Positions 9,055-20,089 of a stretch of DNA of 64,000 bases are shown here, piece after piece. The stretch comes from Noviherbaspirillum galbum (lineage in GTDB: Bacteria; Pseudomonadota; Gammaproteobacteria; Burkholderiales; Burkholderiaceae_D). The notes beneath the pieces were generated by a model. That model was not told the origin of the DNA. It made no database searches and saw only the letters and a list, made by a program, of their open reading frames with translations. Location of the stretch: NCBI RefSeq assembly GCF_010974945.1, contig NZ_JAAIVB010000034.1, forward strand, positions 36,700 to 100,699, written 5' to 3'. A program made the position numbers and the translations under genes. Position 1 is the first letter of the stretch, and every line of letters starts with the position of its first letter.

Positions 9055-9477
9055 ATGTTTACGCCTTCCCAGCACGACGTCCGACGATTCTTTTGCGAAA
9101 CCTACCGCAAGGTGGAAGCCGGCGAAATCCTGACGCCACTCGAAGCGATCGCCCGCGACTGGATCGTGCAGCACCCGGAATATGCGGGCGATCTTGCCAG
9201 CGTCGACGAAGCGCTTGCCGCCGATTACTCGGTGGAACGCGGACGAAGCAATCCCTTCCTCCACCTGTCGATGCACCTGTCCATCGCCGAACAGATTTCC
9301 ATCGACCAGCCGCCGGGCATCCGCGCCGCCTTCCTCGGCCTCGCGCAGCGGCTTGGCTCGGAGCACAATGCCCAGCATGAAATGATGGAATGCCTGGGCG
9401 AGATGATCTGGCAATCGCAGCGCAGCGGCCTGCCGCCGGACGGCGCGTCCTACGTGGAGTGCGTTCGGAAGCGCTGA
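9055..9477 (+). CDS. DUF1841 family protein
   Basis: A 140-residue soluble protein with the features of DUF1841: the N-terminus MFTPSQHDVRRFFCETYRK, then NPFLHLSMHLSIAEQ and the segment GSEHNAQHEMMECLGEMIW. Conserved His residues in HLSMHLS and EHNAQHEMME suggest possible metal or ligand binding, but no function is established. It follows nth by 60 nt and ends at a bidirectional terminator, so it may belong to the rsxB-nth transcript. Confidence 0.88.
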   Translation: MFTPSQHDVRRFFCETYRKVEAGEILTPLEAIARDWIVQHPEYAGDLASVDEALAADYSVERGRSNPFLHLSMHLSIAEQISIDQPPGIRAAFLGLAQRLGSEHNAQHEMMECLGEMIWQSQRSGLPPDGASYVECVRKR

Positions 9478-9501
9478 TCACGCGGACTTGCCGTGAAATG
9501 C

Positions 9502-9531
9502 AAAAAAGCCACGGCATGCCGTGGCTTTTTC
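9502..9531. terminator. Bidirectional terminator between DUF1841 gene and cytochrome c genes
   Basis: A perfect palindrome, AAAAAGCCACGG / CCGTGGCTTTTT, around a CATG loop. The A-tract and T-tract allow termination from both sides. It sits between convergent genes. Confidence 0.9.
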
Positions 9532-9565
9532 GTTTGCGCCGCGCAAATTGCGCGACCGGTGAGGC

Positions 9566-9907
9566 TTACTTGCGCAGGACCAGCGAAGTCGGGAGGCTGT
9601 GCAGGTAGGCGGCGATGTCCTGGATGTCTTTCTTGGACAAGGCCTTGGCCTGGGCGCCCATGATGGCGTTGCCGCGGCCGTTCGCGCCGTCGGCGCCGCG
9701 CTGGTAGGAGACCAGCGCATGCTCCAGGTAGTCCTGGTGTTGGCCGGCCAGCTTGGGATAGGAGGGGTCGATCGGCCTGTTGAAGTCCTTGCCGTGGCAG
9801 GAGGCGCAATTGTACTTCTCGGCGGCCGCCTTGCCGGCATCCACGTTGCCGCCAGCCATGGCGTTCAGCGACATCAGCGCCACTGCTGCTGCGAAAATCT
9901 TTTTCAT
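9566..9907 (-). CDS. Class I cytochrome c, periplasmic
   Basis: A 113-residue monohaem cytochrome. A signal peptide covers about residues 1-18 (MKKIFAAAVALMSLNAMA). The haem motif CASCH lies near residue 34, and the likely axial Met is in the AIMGAQAKALSKKDIQ segment. The C-terminus has the usual DIAAYLHSL helix. It lies 9 nt after the stop of another small cytochrome c and resembles it (PKLAGQ versus PMLGGQ, then YLEHAL versus YIESAL). The pair could come from a tandem duplication or a split diheme cytochrome c4-like protein. Electron partners are unknown. Confidence 0.9.
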   Translation of the reverse strand: MKKIFAAAVALMSLNAMAGGNVDAGKAAAEKYNCASCHGKDFNRPIDPSYPKLAGQHQDYLEHALVSYQRGADGANGRGNAIMGAQAKALSKKDIQDIAAYLHSLPTSLVLRK

Positions 9908-9916
9908 TCTGTCCCC

Positions 9917-10237
9917 TTATTTCTGCTGCGAGTAGTAAGCCGCGAGGTCGGCGATGTCCTGGTCCGTCAGGCCGGCGGCCACGCCGCGCATGCTGGGATG
10001 CTTGCGCTCGCCCTTCTTGTAGGCGTTCAGTGCCGATTCGATGTACTTGGCGGACTGGCCGCCGAGCATGGGAACCTGGTACACCTCGGGGAAGGTTGCC
10101 TTGTAGCCGGGAATGCCGTGGCAGCCGATGCACATGGCGACCTTGTTTTCCGCCGCCTTGGCATTGCCTGTCACGTCCGCTGCGACAGCACCACCGGCAA
10201 CACCCGCTAGCGCGAGAAGCGCAAAGATTTTTTTCAT
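9917..10237 (-). CDS. Class I cytochrome c, periplasmic
   Basis: A 106-residue monohaem cytochrome. The signal peptide is MKKIFALLALAGVAGGAVAA, the haem motif CIGCH lies near residue 36, and PMLGGQSAKYIESALNAYKKGERKHPSMRGVAAGLTD carries the likely Met ligand region. The C-terminus is DIADLAAYYSQQK. The frame is open for more than 100 codons upstream, but the signal peptide fixes the start. It is the first of two tandem cytochrome genes. Confidence 0.9.
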   Translation of the reverse strand: MKKIFALLALAGVAGGAVAADVTGNAKAAENKVAMCIGCHGIPGYKATFPEVYQVPMLGGQSAKYIESALNAYKKGERKHPSMRGVAAGLTDQDIADLAAYYSQQK

Positions 10238-10382
10238 GTTCAATGGGAATGGGTTAATGCGAAATCTGCTGGGGCACGGACCGCGCCGCCCGCCTCCGGT
10301 GAATGTTCCCACCGCAGCCAGCGGCATATTGCCTCGGCGCACCAAAACGCTTAATTTTACCTGAAGACTCCGGCAAGTCCAA

Positions 10383-12575
10383 CTAGCGTGTCCCGGCGCG
10401 GCGACGGGCATTCTCGTCGTCGGGCGGCACGGCGCCGGGCGGCGGGACCTGCGGCTGCGGAATCGGCGCCTTTTCGCGCGGCGGCGGCAGGTAGGTCGAT
10501 CCGGCGAAGGCCACGCGGCGCACGAGCGCGGCGAACACCATGCGCCGCGCGCGCATCGGCAGGCCGCGCGCATGCATCGCGAGCACGAGGGCACAGGTCA
10601 GCGCGACGCCGACATTGAGCGCGCCAGCAAGGAGAACGTTGACCACCGCCAGCCAGAAATCCGCCTCGTGGAAGACGTCCGGTCCGAGGCTCGCGGCGGC
10701 GCTCGCGAGGCGACCCGCGACCAGGGCGGCGTGCCTGATCTCGAAGCGCAGGCCGAAGAATCCCGCCAGCGCCGGCACGAGGCCGAACATCAGCGCGAGG
10801 GAGACCATGCCCGCGCCGGACGCGGCATGCCGCTCGAGGCGCTCCGCCCAGCGCTGCGCCCGCGGCGCGCCCAGCAGGCGAACCAGGTGGCGATGATGCG
10901 CCAGCGCATCCTTCATCCGGCGCAGCGCGAACCAGTTGTCGGCGAATCCGCCGAGGATACCGGCGAACCAGAGCATGACGCCGGTCGCGGCGCCGAACAC
11001 CAGCGTGGGACCGACCTGCGCCATGTCCGCAAGCGCTGCCTGCGCCGTCGCGGGAGGCAGCATGACGCGGGAGGCCGCGAGCCACAACCCGCCCGCCAGC
11101 ACGAGGGCGGCCAGCACGACGCCGAGCAGGTTGCCGAGCATGGCGGCCGCGTGTCCGCGCAGGATGGCGGCGCATTCGGCAAGCAGCCTGCGCATGGCGG
11201 CCATGTTGTCCAGCGCGCGCAGGTGCGCCGCCAGCACCGGCGTGGTCACCGCCGGCTGCTGACCGGCCAGCAGTCCGCCCGCCGCCCATATCATGCCGAA
11301 GCTCAGGCTGAAGCCGGCCGCGGCCAGGGTGCCGTCGAAAAAGCGCGCGCCGCCATTCCATGCCTGCTTGCCGAGAACGGCGATCGCGAGCAGCAGGCCG
11401 CCGCGCCAGCCGGCCGAGAACATGCCCGCATACTGCGCGCGATCATGCGCGGCATGGCGTTCGTCGCGCGCCGCGTGCCGCTCGACGATCTTGCGCGCCA
11501 GCAAGGCGAAGCTCCGCCGCACCACGCCGCGCGACAGGGCGTGCGCATGATGGGCTTGCGCGATGTCGGACAGCAGCGCCTGGATGCCGGCGCTGCCCGG
11601 CTGTTCCAGCGGCGCGGCGCGCGCATCGATCAGCCGGCCCATGCGCTGCAGCTGAGCGCGCATGCGCTCGACGCGATAGACCAGCCCCATCGACACGCCA
11701 TGCTCGTCGAGGTGGGCGTAGATGCGGTCGGTCTGGGCCTGGCATACCGCGACCAGCATGCGGACGCTGCGCAGGGTGGCGCCGTCGCCGAGCGGCATCA
11801 GCACGTATTTCTCGATCTCGCGCCGCAGCGACATGAATGGCGTGGCCTGCAGGGCCATGCCGGGATCCAGCCGCTGCCGGAACTCGGGGCCGATGCCGAC
11901 GGCCGCCACCATGGACGCGAGGTACACCAGTGCTTCGTCGAGCTGCTTGCGGTAGCCGTGGGCGATGCCGTCGTCGGCGCACAGGCGCATCAGGCGGTGC
12001 AGGGTGCGCTGGTCCAGCGCTGTCAGCCAGCCGGCATCGTCCGGCCTCGGGAACATGGCGGTGAACAGCGCCGACATGTCCGGCCGCAGCGAGGAGTCGG
12101 GCAGCAGGATCTTGCGCATGCGCTCGCCGAAGGCGCGGAACATGCCGGGCTCCTGAGGCAGTCCGGTCTCGCAGAAGAGCTCCGGGCCGATCGCTTCGCG
12201 CAGGGTCTTCTGCACGGTGGTGCGCACCACGCGGCGCAGGTCGCGGTGACTGTCGAGCCAGTCCAGCAGGAAGGCGACGCGGCGCTGGCGCGCGCGCAGC
12301 GATGCGGCCGGATCCGGCGCGGATGCGTCGGCGCGCATTTCGGCATCGAGGCCGCGGCGCAGCCAGTCGGCGACGTCGATCAGCCAGTTGGCGCGCTCGC
12401 CCCAGGGAGAAAACGGATTGGCGCGCTGCATCAGGCGTTCCAGCGCAAGGCGATGCAGCATCAGGCTTCGCTCGCGCGCTGCCTTTGCCGTGCGCCCGTG
12501 ACTGCCGCGTCCACCCTGCCCGTCGCGACGAAATCGTCGCCAGGCCACGGCAAGCTTCATCAGGGAAATTTTCAT
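10383..12575 (-). CDS. SpecificRecomb (Gcr) family protein, predicted membrane protein
   Basis: About 730 residues, matching what is usually annotated site-specific recombinase (PF10136). The N-terminal half is soluble and helical (WLDSHRDLRRVVRTTVQKTLREAIG, LYRRD-like charged segments). The C-terminal half contains several hydrophobic segments (SFGMIWAAGGLLAG, LLGVVLAALVLAGGLWLA, LVFGAATGVMLWFAGILGGFADNWFA, MVSLALMFGLVPALAGFFGL, VNVLLAGALNVGVALTCALVLA) and a Pro-rich tail. None of the catalytic motifs of tyrosine or serine recombinases is evident, so the name may mislead. The start is uncertain: Met at 12461 (MLHRLALERLMQRANPF) is an alternative. The gene is divergent from moxR. Confidence 0.75.
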   Translation of the reverse strand: MKISLMKLAVAWRRFRRDGQGGRGSHGRTAKAARERSLMLHRLALERLMQRANPFSPWGERANWLIDVADWLRRGLDAEMRADASAPDPAASLRARQRRVAFLLDWLDSHRDLRRVVRTTVQKTLREAIGPELFCETGLPQEPGMFRAFGERMRKILLPDSSLRPDMSALFTAMFPRPDDAGWLTALDQRTLHRLMRLCADDGIAHGYRKQLDEALVYLASMVAAVGIGPEFRQRLDPGMALQATPFMSLRREIEKYVLMPLGDGATLRSVRMLVAVCQAQTDRIYAHLDEHGVSMGLVYRVERMRAQLQRMGRLIDARAAPLEQPGSAGIQALLSDIAQAHHAHALSRGVVRRSFALLARKIVERHAARDERHAAHDRAQYAGMFSAGWRGGLLLAIAVLGKQAWNGGARFFDGTLAAAGFSLSFGMIWAAGGLLAGQQPAVTTPVLAAHLRALDNMAAMRRLLAECAAILRGHAAAMLGNLLGVVLAALVLAGGLWLAASRVMLPPATAQAALADMAQVGPTLVFGAATGVMLWFAGILGGFADNWFALRRMKDALAHHRHLVRLLGAPRAQRWAERLERHAASGAGMVSLALMFGLVPALAGFFGLRFEIRHAALVAGRLASAAASLGPDVFHEADFWLAVVNVLLAGALNVGVALTCALVLAMHARGLPMRARRMVFAALVRRVAFAGSTYLPPPREKAPIPQPQVPPPGAVPPDDENARRRAGTR

Positions 12576-12683
12576 GGAGGTGATGGAGATCGCGCCGAAG
12601 CGGGCGGCGAGGCGTCCAACCCCGGCACACGATCTCGCTTATACTTGGTCTTATCCTTACATTCTTATTCGAGATACAACGTC

Positions 12684-13538
12684 ATGCGACCAGAAACACG
12701 TTTCGAAGGTTCCCAGAATTACGTTGCGACAAACGATCTGAAGCTCGCGGTGAATGCGGCGCTGACCTTGCAGCGGCCCTTGCTGATCAAGGGCGAACCC
12801 GGAACCGGCAAGACCATGCTGGCAGAGGAAGTGGCGGCTGCGCTGGGCATGCCGCTGCTGCAGTGGCACATCAAGTCCACCACCAAGGCGCAGCAGGGCC
12901 TGTACGAATATGACGCGGTTTCTCGCCTGCGCGACTCGCAGCTCGGCGAAGAGCGCGTGAAGGACATCCACAATTACATCGTCAAGGGCGTGCTGTGGCA
13001 GGCCTTCACCGCCGACCAGCCGGTGGTCCTGCTGATCGATGAAATCGACAAGGCCGACATCGAGTTTCCGAACGACCTGCTGCGCGAACTCGACCGCATG
13101 GAATTCTACGTCTACGAGACGCGCGAACTGGTGAAGGCCAGGCACCGTCCGCTGGTCATCATCACCTCGAATAATGAAAAGGAATTGCCCGACGCCTTCC
13201 TGCGCCGCTGCTTCTTCCACTACATCAAGTTCCCCGACAAGGACACGATGGAGCAGATCGTCGACGTGCACTTCCCGACCCTGAAGAAGGACCTGCTGGC
13301 CCAAGCGCTGCAGACCTTCTACGAAGTGCGCGACGTGGCCGGCCTGAAGAAGAAGCCTTCCACCTCGGAGCTGCTCGACTGGCTCAAGCTGCTGCTTGCG
13401 GAAGACATTCCCGCCGAAACCCTGCGCAGCAAGGATGCGAAGTCGGTGGTGCCGCCGCTGCACGGCGCGCTGCTGAAGAACGAGCAGGACGTGCATCTGT
13501 TCGAGCGGCTGGTGTTCATGTCGCGCACCAACCGCTGA
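12684..13538 (+). CDS. MoxR-family AAA+ ATPase
   Basis: A 284-residue cytosolic chaperone-like ATPase. Walker A is GEPGTGKT near residue 36, Walker B is VVLLIDEIDKAD, sensor 1 is VIITSNNEKELPDAFLRRC, and a lid domain follows. MoxR proteins act with von Willebrand factor A proteins to mature or insert cofactors in target complexes. Here a VWA gene follows after an intervening acetyltransferase gene, forming the expected pair. The start ATG has a weak ribosome binding site; an earlier in-frame Met is unlikely because it would extend through the divergent gene. Confidence 0.93.
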   Translation: MRPETRFEGSQNYVATNDLKLAVNAALTLQRPLLIKGEPGTGKTMLAEEVAAALGMPLLQWHIKSTTKAQQGLYEYDAVSRLRDSQLGEERVKDIHNYIVKGVLWQAFTADQPVVLLIDEIDKADIEFPNDLLRELDRMEFYVYETRELVKARHRPLVIITSNNEKELPDAFLRRCFFHYIKFPDKDTMEQIVDVHFPTLKKDLLAQALQTFYEVRDVAGLKKKPSTSELLDWLKLLLAEDIPAETLRSKDAKSVVPPLHGALLKNEQDVHLFERLVFMSRTNR

Positions 13539-13557
13539 CCCGCGCGGTCCTCCTGCC

Positions 13558-14172
13558 ATGAGCGCAAACGTTCCCATCGCCCCGGTCACGCTCTCGGGCA
13601 GCCTCGTCCGGCTCGAGCCCTTGTCCATGCACCACCTCGCCGACCTGCGTGCCGCCGCCGCGGACGGCGAGCTCTGGAAGCTCTGGTACACCTCTGTGCC
13701 GCATCCGGACAAGATGGAAGCGGAAATCGAACGCCGCCTCGGCCTGCAGGAGAAAGGCAGCATGCTGCCCTTCACCATCCGCCGCCAGGACACCGGCGCA
13801 ATCTGCGGCATGACGACCTACATGAACATCGACGCGGTCAACATGCGCGTGGAGATCGGCTCGACCTGGTACGCGAGGAGCGCGCAGCGCACCGGCATCA
13901 ACACCGAAGCGAAACTCCTGCTCCTGCAGTATGCCTTCGAGGCATTGCGCTGCATCGCCGTCGAATTCCGGACGCACTGGGTGAACCGCCAGTCGCGCGC
14001 CGCGATCGAACGCCTGGGCGCCAAGCAGGACGGCGTGCTGCGCAACCATATCCGCATGCCTGACGGCACGCTGCGCGACACGGTGGTGTATTCCATCATC
14101 GAGTCGGAATGGCCCACGATAAAGCGGCACCTGCAATACCTGCTCTCCCGAATGGAGCCAGCATCATGCTGA
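13558..14172 (+). CDS. GNAT N-acetyltransferase, RimJ/RimL-like
   Basis: A 204-residue acetyl-CoA-dependent acetyltransferase. It opens with a strand ending LVRLEPLSMHHLADL, continues with ICGMTTYMNI and VEIGSTWYARSAQRTGINTEAKLLLLQYAFEALRC, which carries the acetyl-CoA-binding region, then VEFRTHWVNRQSRAAIERLGAKQDGVLR typical of the RimJ/RimL branch. Its start is 20 nt after moxR and its end overlaps the VWA start by 7 nt. Translational coupling is likely. The target is unknown; proximity suggests modification of something linked to the MoxR/VWA pair. Confidence 0.9.
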   Translation: MSANVPIAPVTLSGSLVRLEPLSMHHLADLRAAAADGELWKLWYTSVPHPDKMEAEIERRLGLQEKGSMLPFTIRRQDTGAICGMTTYMNIDAVNMRVEIGSTWYARSAQRTGINTEAKLLLLQYAFEALRCIAVEFRTHWVNRQSRAAIERLGAKQDGVLRNHIRMPDGTLRDTVVYSIIESEWPTIKRHLQYLLSRMEPASC

Positions 14173-15335
14173 TCGACTTTTTCTTTACCCTGAAAGACGC
14201 CAAGATCCCGGTGTCGATCAAGGAATTCCTCGTCCTGCTGGAAGCGATGGAAAAGAATGTCATCGACCCCTCGCTCGACGATTTCTATTTCCTCTCCCGC
14301 ACCACGCTGGTCAAGGACGAAGCCCACTTCGACAAGTTCGACAAGGCCTTTGGCCTGTACTTCCGCGGCATCGAGGCGGTGTTCGACAAGAACCCGGAGA
14401 TTCCGCTCGAATGGCTGCAGAAGCGCCTCGAGCGCGAGCTCACCCCGGAACAGCTCGCGCAGCTGGAGAAGCTCGGCTACGACAAGCTGATGGAAAAGCT
14501 CAACGAGCTGCTGAAGGAACAGAAGGAACGCCACGAGGGCGGCAACAAGTGGATCGGCACCGGCGGCACCTCGCCGTTCGGCAACGGCGGCCAGAATCCG
14601 GAAGGCATCCGCATCGGCGGCAAGGGCGGCAACCGGACCGCGGTGAAGGTCTGGGAGACCCGCGCCTTCCGCGACTACGACGACGAACGCGAACTCGGCA
14701 CGCGCAACATCAAGGTTGCGCTGCGCCGCCTGCGCCGCTTCGCCCGCGAGGGCGCGGCCGACGAATTCGCGCTCGACGACACCATCCGCGCCACCGCCAA
14801 CAATGCCGGCTACCTCGACATCAAGATGCAGCCGGAGCGCAAGAACAATATCAAGGTCCTGATGCTGCTGGACGTTGGCGGCACCATGGACGACCACATC
14901 GCCCGCACCGAGGAACTGTTTTCCGCCGCCAAGACGGAATTCAAGAACATGGAGTTTTTCTATTTCCACAACTGCGTCTACGACTACCTGTGGAAGAACA
15001 ACCGCCGCCGCCATGCCGAACGTTTCCCGACCTGGGACATCCTGCGCAAGTACACGCCGGACACCAAGGTGATCTTCGTCGGCGACGCCACCATGAGCCC
15101 CTACGAGATCCTGCAGCCGGGCGGTTCGGTGGAGTACAACAACGAGGAAGCCGGCGCCGAATGGCTGCAGCGCTTCACCCACGCATTTCCGAAATACATC
15201 TGGCTCAACCCCGAGCCGGAAGGCTTGTGGCAATACCGGCAATCGATCAGCGTGATCAGGCAGATCATGAACAACCGGATGTTTCCGGTGACCATCGAAG
15301 GGCTTGAGCGGGGGATGCGGACGTTGAGCAAGTAG
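14166..15335 (+). CDS. VWA domain-containing protein (CoxE-like), partner of MoxR
   Basis: A 389-residue protein. The N-terminal part is helical and charged (LKDAKIPVSIKEFLVLLEAME), followed by a Gly/Asn-rich linker (GTGGTSPFGNGGQNPEGIRIGG). The C-terminal VWA domain starts at KNNIKVLMLLDVGGTMDDH. The metal site reads DxGGT, not the canonical DxSxS, which I recall as normal for this subfamily. FYFHNCVYDYLWKNNRRRHAERFPTWD and VIFVGDATMSPYEI are also family hallmarks. ATG overlaps the GNAT stop. With moxR it forms the classic ATPase/VWA module; the client protein is not evident here. Confidence 0.92.
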   Translation: MLIDFFFTLKDAKIPVSIKEFLVLLEAMEKNVIDPSLDDFYFLSRTTLVKDEAHFDKFDKAFGLYFRGIEAVFDKNPEIPLEWLQKRLERELTPEQLAQLEKLGYDKLMEKLNELLKEQKERHEGGNKWIGTGGTSPFGNGGQNPEGIRIGGKGGNRTAVKVWETRAFRDYDDERELGTRNIKVALRRLRRFAREGAADEFALDDTIRATANNAGYLDIKMQPERKNNIKVLMLLDVGGTMDDHIARTEELFSAAKTEFKNMEFFYFHNCVYDYLWKNNRRRHAERFPTWDILRKYTPDTKVIFVGDATMSPYEILQPGGSVEYNNEEAGAEWLQRFTHAFPKYIWLNPEPEGLWQYRQSISVIRQIMNNRMFPVTIEGLERGMRTLSK

Positions 15336-15357
15336 CAGCATTCTATCGACCTTTGTA

Positions 15358-15515
15358 AGGTCCCCTCCCCTTCAAGGGGAGGGTTAGGGTGGGGATGCGG
15401 TTCGGTAGCAGGCAAAGAACAGCATGAGGCTTGTTGTCGAAATCAACGCTGTTCTTTGTTCGCATCCGAAACCCATCCCCACCCCGGCCCTCCCCCTTGA
15501 AAGGGAGGGGGTCGT
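15358..15515. repeat. REPIN-like palindromic repeat, copy 1
   Basis: Two inverted outer arms (CCCTCCCCTTCAAGGGGAGG... and its counterpart near 15466-15512) enclose an inner inverted repeat, AAAGAACAGC at 15414 and GCTGTTCTTT at 15452. The same structure, diverged, occurs at 59836-59990. Each arm is itself a hairpin with TCAAGG or TTGAAA near the tip. It lies between the VWA gene and parE. Confidence 0.8.
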
Positions 15516-15745
15516 AGTGAAGGTATTTTTGACGCCATGCGTCGAAAATACCTTTAAATTCAGTGCCTTGCCCCTATTTAGCTAAAGGCGGCGGTAATCG
15601 CATCCACGACGCGCAACACAAATTTTCACTTTCCCCCACGCAGCATTTCCGGCCCCTCCCCCGGAATTTTCTTTAGAATGATGGAAGAGTACTGTGTTTA
15701 AATACATGCTTTTCCCCCGCATCCAATTTCAGCCTCTCCAATCGC
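15516..15745. other. Upstream region of parE
   Basis: About 230 bp without a gene. It becomes AT-rich near 15665-15720 and probably contains the parE promoter, but no convincing hexamer pair could be fixed. Confidence 0.4.
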
Positions 15746-17728
<1,983 letters not shown>

Positions 17729-17767
17729 TCCGGCGTCATCCAACACATCGCAAGAATCTAAGAATCT

Positions 17768-20077
17768 ATGACCGAACAAGCGACCTTGTTTGAAAACATG
17801 CCATCCGGCGATGGCGAGGCATTGACGCTGGCGACCTTCGCCGAACGCGCCTATCTCGACTATGCGATTTCCGTTGTCAAGGGACGCGCCCTGCCCGACG
17901 TCTGCGACGGCCAGAAGCCGGTGCAGCGCCGCATCCTGTACGCGATGCATGACCTCGGCCTGAATGCCGCCGCCAAGCCGCGCAAATCCGCGGCGGTGGT
18001 GGGCGACGTGCTCGGCAAGCTGCATCCCCACGGCGACCAGTCCGTGTATGACGCGCTGGTGCGCATGGCGCAGGACTTCTCGCTGCGCTATCCACTGATC
18101 GACGGCCAGGGCAACTTTGGCTCGCGCGACGGCGACGGCGCGGCGGCGATGCGCTACACCGAAGCCCGCCTGACGCCGATCTCGCGCCTGCTGCTCGATG
18201 AAATCGACATGGGCACCGTCGACTTCCAGCCTAACTACGACGGCTCCACCGAGGAGCCCAAGCTGCTGCCGGCGCGGCTGCCCTTCGTGCTGCTCAACGG
18301 CGCCTCCGGCATCGCCGTCGGCCTGGCCACCGAGATCCCCTCGCACAACCTGCGTGAAGTGGCGCAGGCGGCTGTGGCGATGATCCGCAATCCCAAGCTC
18401 ACGCATGCCGAGATCATGCAGTTCATCCCCGGGCCGGACTTCCCCGGCGGCGGACAGATCATCACCCCCACCTCGACGATTTCCGAATACTACGAATCCG
18501 GCCGCGGCACGCTCAAGGTCCGCGCCCGCTGGAAGATCGAGGACCTCGCCCGCGGCCAGTGGCAGGCGGTCGTGACCGAACTGCCCATCGGCACCTCGGC
18601 GCAGAAGGTCCTGGAAGAAATCGAGGAACTGACCAACCCGAAGGTCAAGACCGGCAAGAAAGCCCTGCTGCCGGAACAGCTCAACCTGAAGCAGATGATC
18701 CTCGGCGTGCTCGATACCGTGCGCGACGAGTCCGGCAAGGATGCGCCGGTGCGCCTGGTGTTCGAACCGAAGTCGAAGAACATCGACCAGACCGAGTTCA
18801 TGAACATCCTGCTGGCTAATACCTCGCTCGAAACCGGCACCTCGATCAACCTCGTGATGATCGGCGGCGACGGTCGCCCGCGCCAGAAGGGCCTGGGACA
18901 GATCCTGCGCGAATGGGTCGATTTCCGCTTCGTCACCGTCACGCGCCGCACCGAGTTCCGCCTGCGGAAAGTGGATGACCGCATCCACATCCTCGAAGGC
19001 CGGGAAGCGGTGCTGCTCAACATCGACAAGGTCATCAGGATCATCCGCGAATCGGACGAGCCGAAGCCTGCGCTGATGCAGGCGTTCAAGCTGTCGGACC
19101 GGCAGGCCGAGGACATCCTCGAGATCCGCCTGCGCCAGCTGGCCCGCCTGGAAGCGATCAAGATCCAGCAGGAACTCGCCGAGCTGCGCAAGGAAAAGAC
19201 CACGCTGCACGACCTGCTCGACAATCCAAGCTCGATGAAGCGCCTGGTCATCAAAGAAATCGAAGGCGACGCCAAGCAGTTCGGCGACGCGCGCCGCACC
19301 CTCATCGAGGAAGCCGAGCGCGCCAGCGTCGAACAGAAGGTGCTGGACGAGCCGGTCACCGTCATCGTGTCTCAGAAGGGCTGGGTACGCGCCCGCGGCG
19401 GCCACGGCCACGATCCGGCGCAGTTCACCTTCAAGGCGGGCGACGGCCTCTATGGCGCCTTTGAATGCCGCACGGTGGACACCCTGCTCGCTTTCGGCTC
19501 CAACGGCCGTGTCTACTCGGTGCCGGTCACGGCCCTGCCCGGCGCGCGCGGCGACGGCGTGCCGGTCACCACGCTAGTGGAAGTGGCAAGCGGCACCCGC
19601 CTGCTGCACTACTTCGCCGGCCCCGCCGACACCACGCTGCTGCTGGCTTCCACCGCCGGCTATGGCTTCACCGCCAAGGCGGGCGACATGGTCAGCCGCA
19701 TCAAGGCCGGCAAGGCCTTCCTGACGCTGGACGAAGGCGACGAGCCGGTCACGCCCAAGGTCGCGGCGAAGGATGCCGGCGCGATTGCCTGCCTGTCGGA
19801 AAAGGGACGGGTGCTGGTGTTCGGCATCGATGAAATCAAGATGCAATCCGGCGGCGGACGCGGCGTGATCCTGATGGAACTGGAGCCAAAGGAAAAGCTG
19901 GTTGTGGCTCAGCCGATCAGCCAGCGCGGCGTGATCGTGACCGGCGCGGGACGCGGCGGCAAGGCGACCGAGTTTCCGTTGTCCGGCACGGCGCTCGCCG
20001 GGCACTTCGGCAAGCGGGCACGCAAGGGTAAGCCGCTGGAGTCGAGGATCAAGGCGGACGGGCTGGTCGCGAAGTAA
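17768..20077 (+). CDS. parC: DNA topoisomerase IV subunit A
   Basis: DNA-cleaving subunit of topoisomerase IV, 769 residues. The catalytic Tyr is Y130 in [13 protein letters not shown]. The quinolone-resistance region reads [20 protein letters not shown], with Gln where E. coli ParC has Ser80. The coiled-coil tower region ([30 protein letters not shown]) and a degenerate C-terminal beta-pinwheel follow. A GyrA box is not evident, which supports ParC over GyrA. It is paired with parE and ends 12 nt from a convergent gene. Confidence 0.95.
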   Translation: MTEQATLFENMPSGDGEALTLATFAERAYLDYAISVVKGRALPDVCDGQKPVQRRILYAMHDLGLNAAAKPRKSAAVVGDVLGKLHPHGDQSVYDALVRMAQDFSLRYPLIDGQGNFGSRDGDGAAAMRYTEARLTPISRLLLDEIDMGTVDFQPNYDGSTEEPKLLPARLPFVLLNGASGIAVGLATEIPSHNLREVAQAAVAMIRNPKLTHAEIMQFIPGPDFPGGGQIITPTSTISEYYESGRGTLKVRARWKIEDLARGQWQAVVTELPIGTSAQKVLEEIEELTNPKVKTGKKALLPEQLNLKQMILGVLDTVRDESGKDAPVRLVFEPKSKNIDQTEFMNILLANTSLETGTSINLVMIGGDGRPRQKGLGQILREWVDFRFVTVTRRTEFRLRKVDDRIHILEGREAVLLNIDKVIRIIRESDEPKPALMQAFKLSDRQAEDILEIRLRQLARLEAIKIQQELAELRKEKTTLHDLLDNPSSMKRLVIKEIEGDAKQFGDARRTLIEEAERASVEQKVLDEPVTVIVSQKGWVRARGGHGHDPAQFTFKAGDGLYGAFECRTVDTLLAFGSNGRVYSVPVTALPGARGDGVPVTTLVEVASGTRLLHYFAGPADTTLLLASTAGYGFTAKAGDMVSRIKAGKAFLTLDEGDEPVTPKVAAKDAGAIACLSEKGRVLVFGIDEIKMQSGGGRGVILMELEPKEKLVVAQPISQRGVIVTGAGRGGKATEFPLSGTALAGHFGKRARKGKPLESRIKADGLVAK

Positions 20078-20089
20078 GGCTTCCGGCAC

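Noticed and set aside
9566..10237. The two cytochromes c as one split diheme protein by frameshift
   Set aside because: Each has its own signal peptide, start and stop with a normal 9-nt spacing, so they are two genes.
10572..12683. 988-codon plus-strand frame running from the recombinase-like gene into MoxR
   Set aside because: Only its last 285 codons are a gene (MoxR). The upstream part is antisense to a supported gene and is low-complexity.
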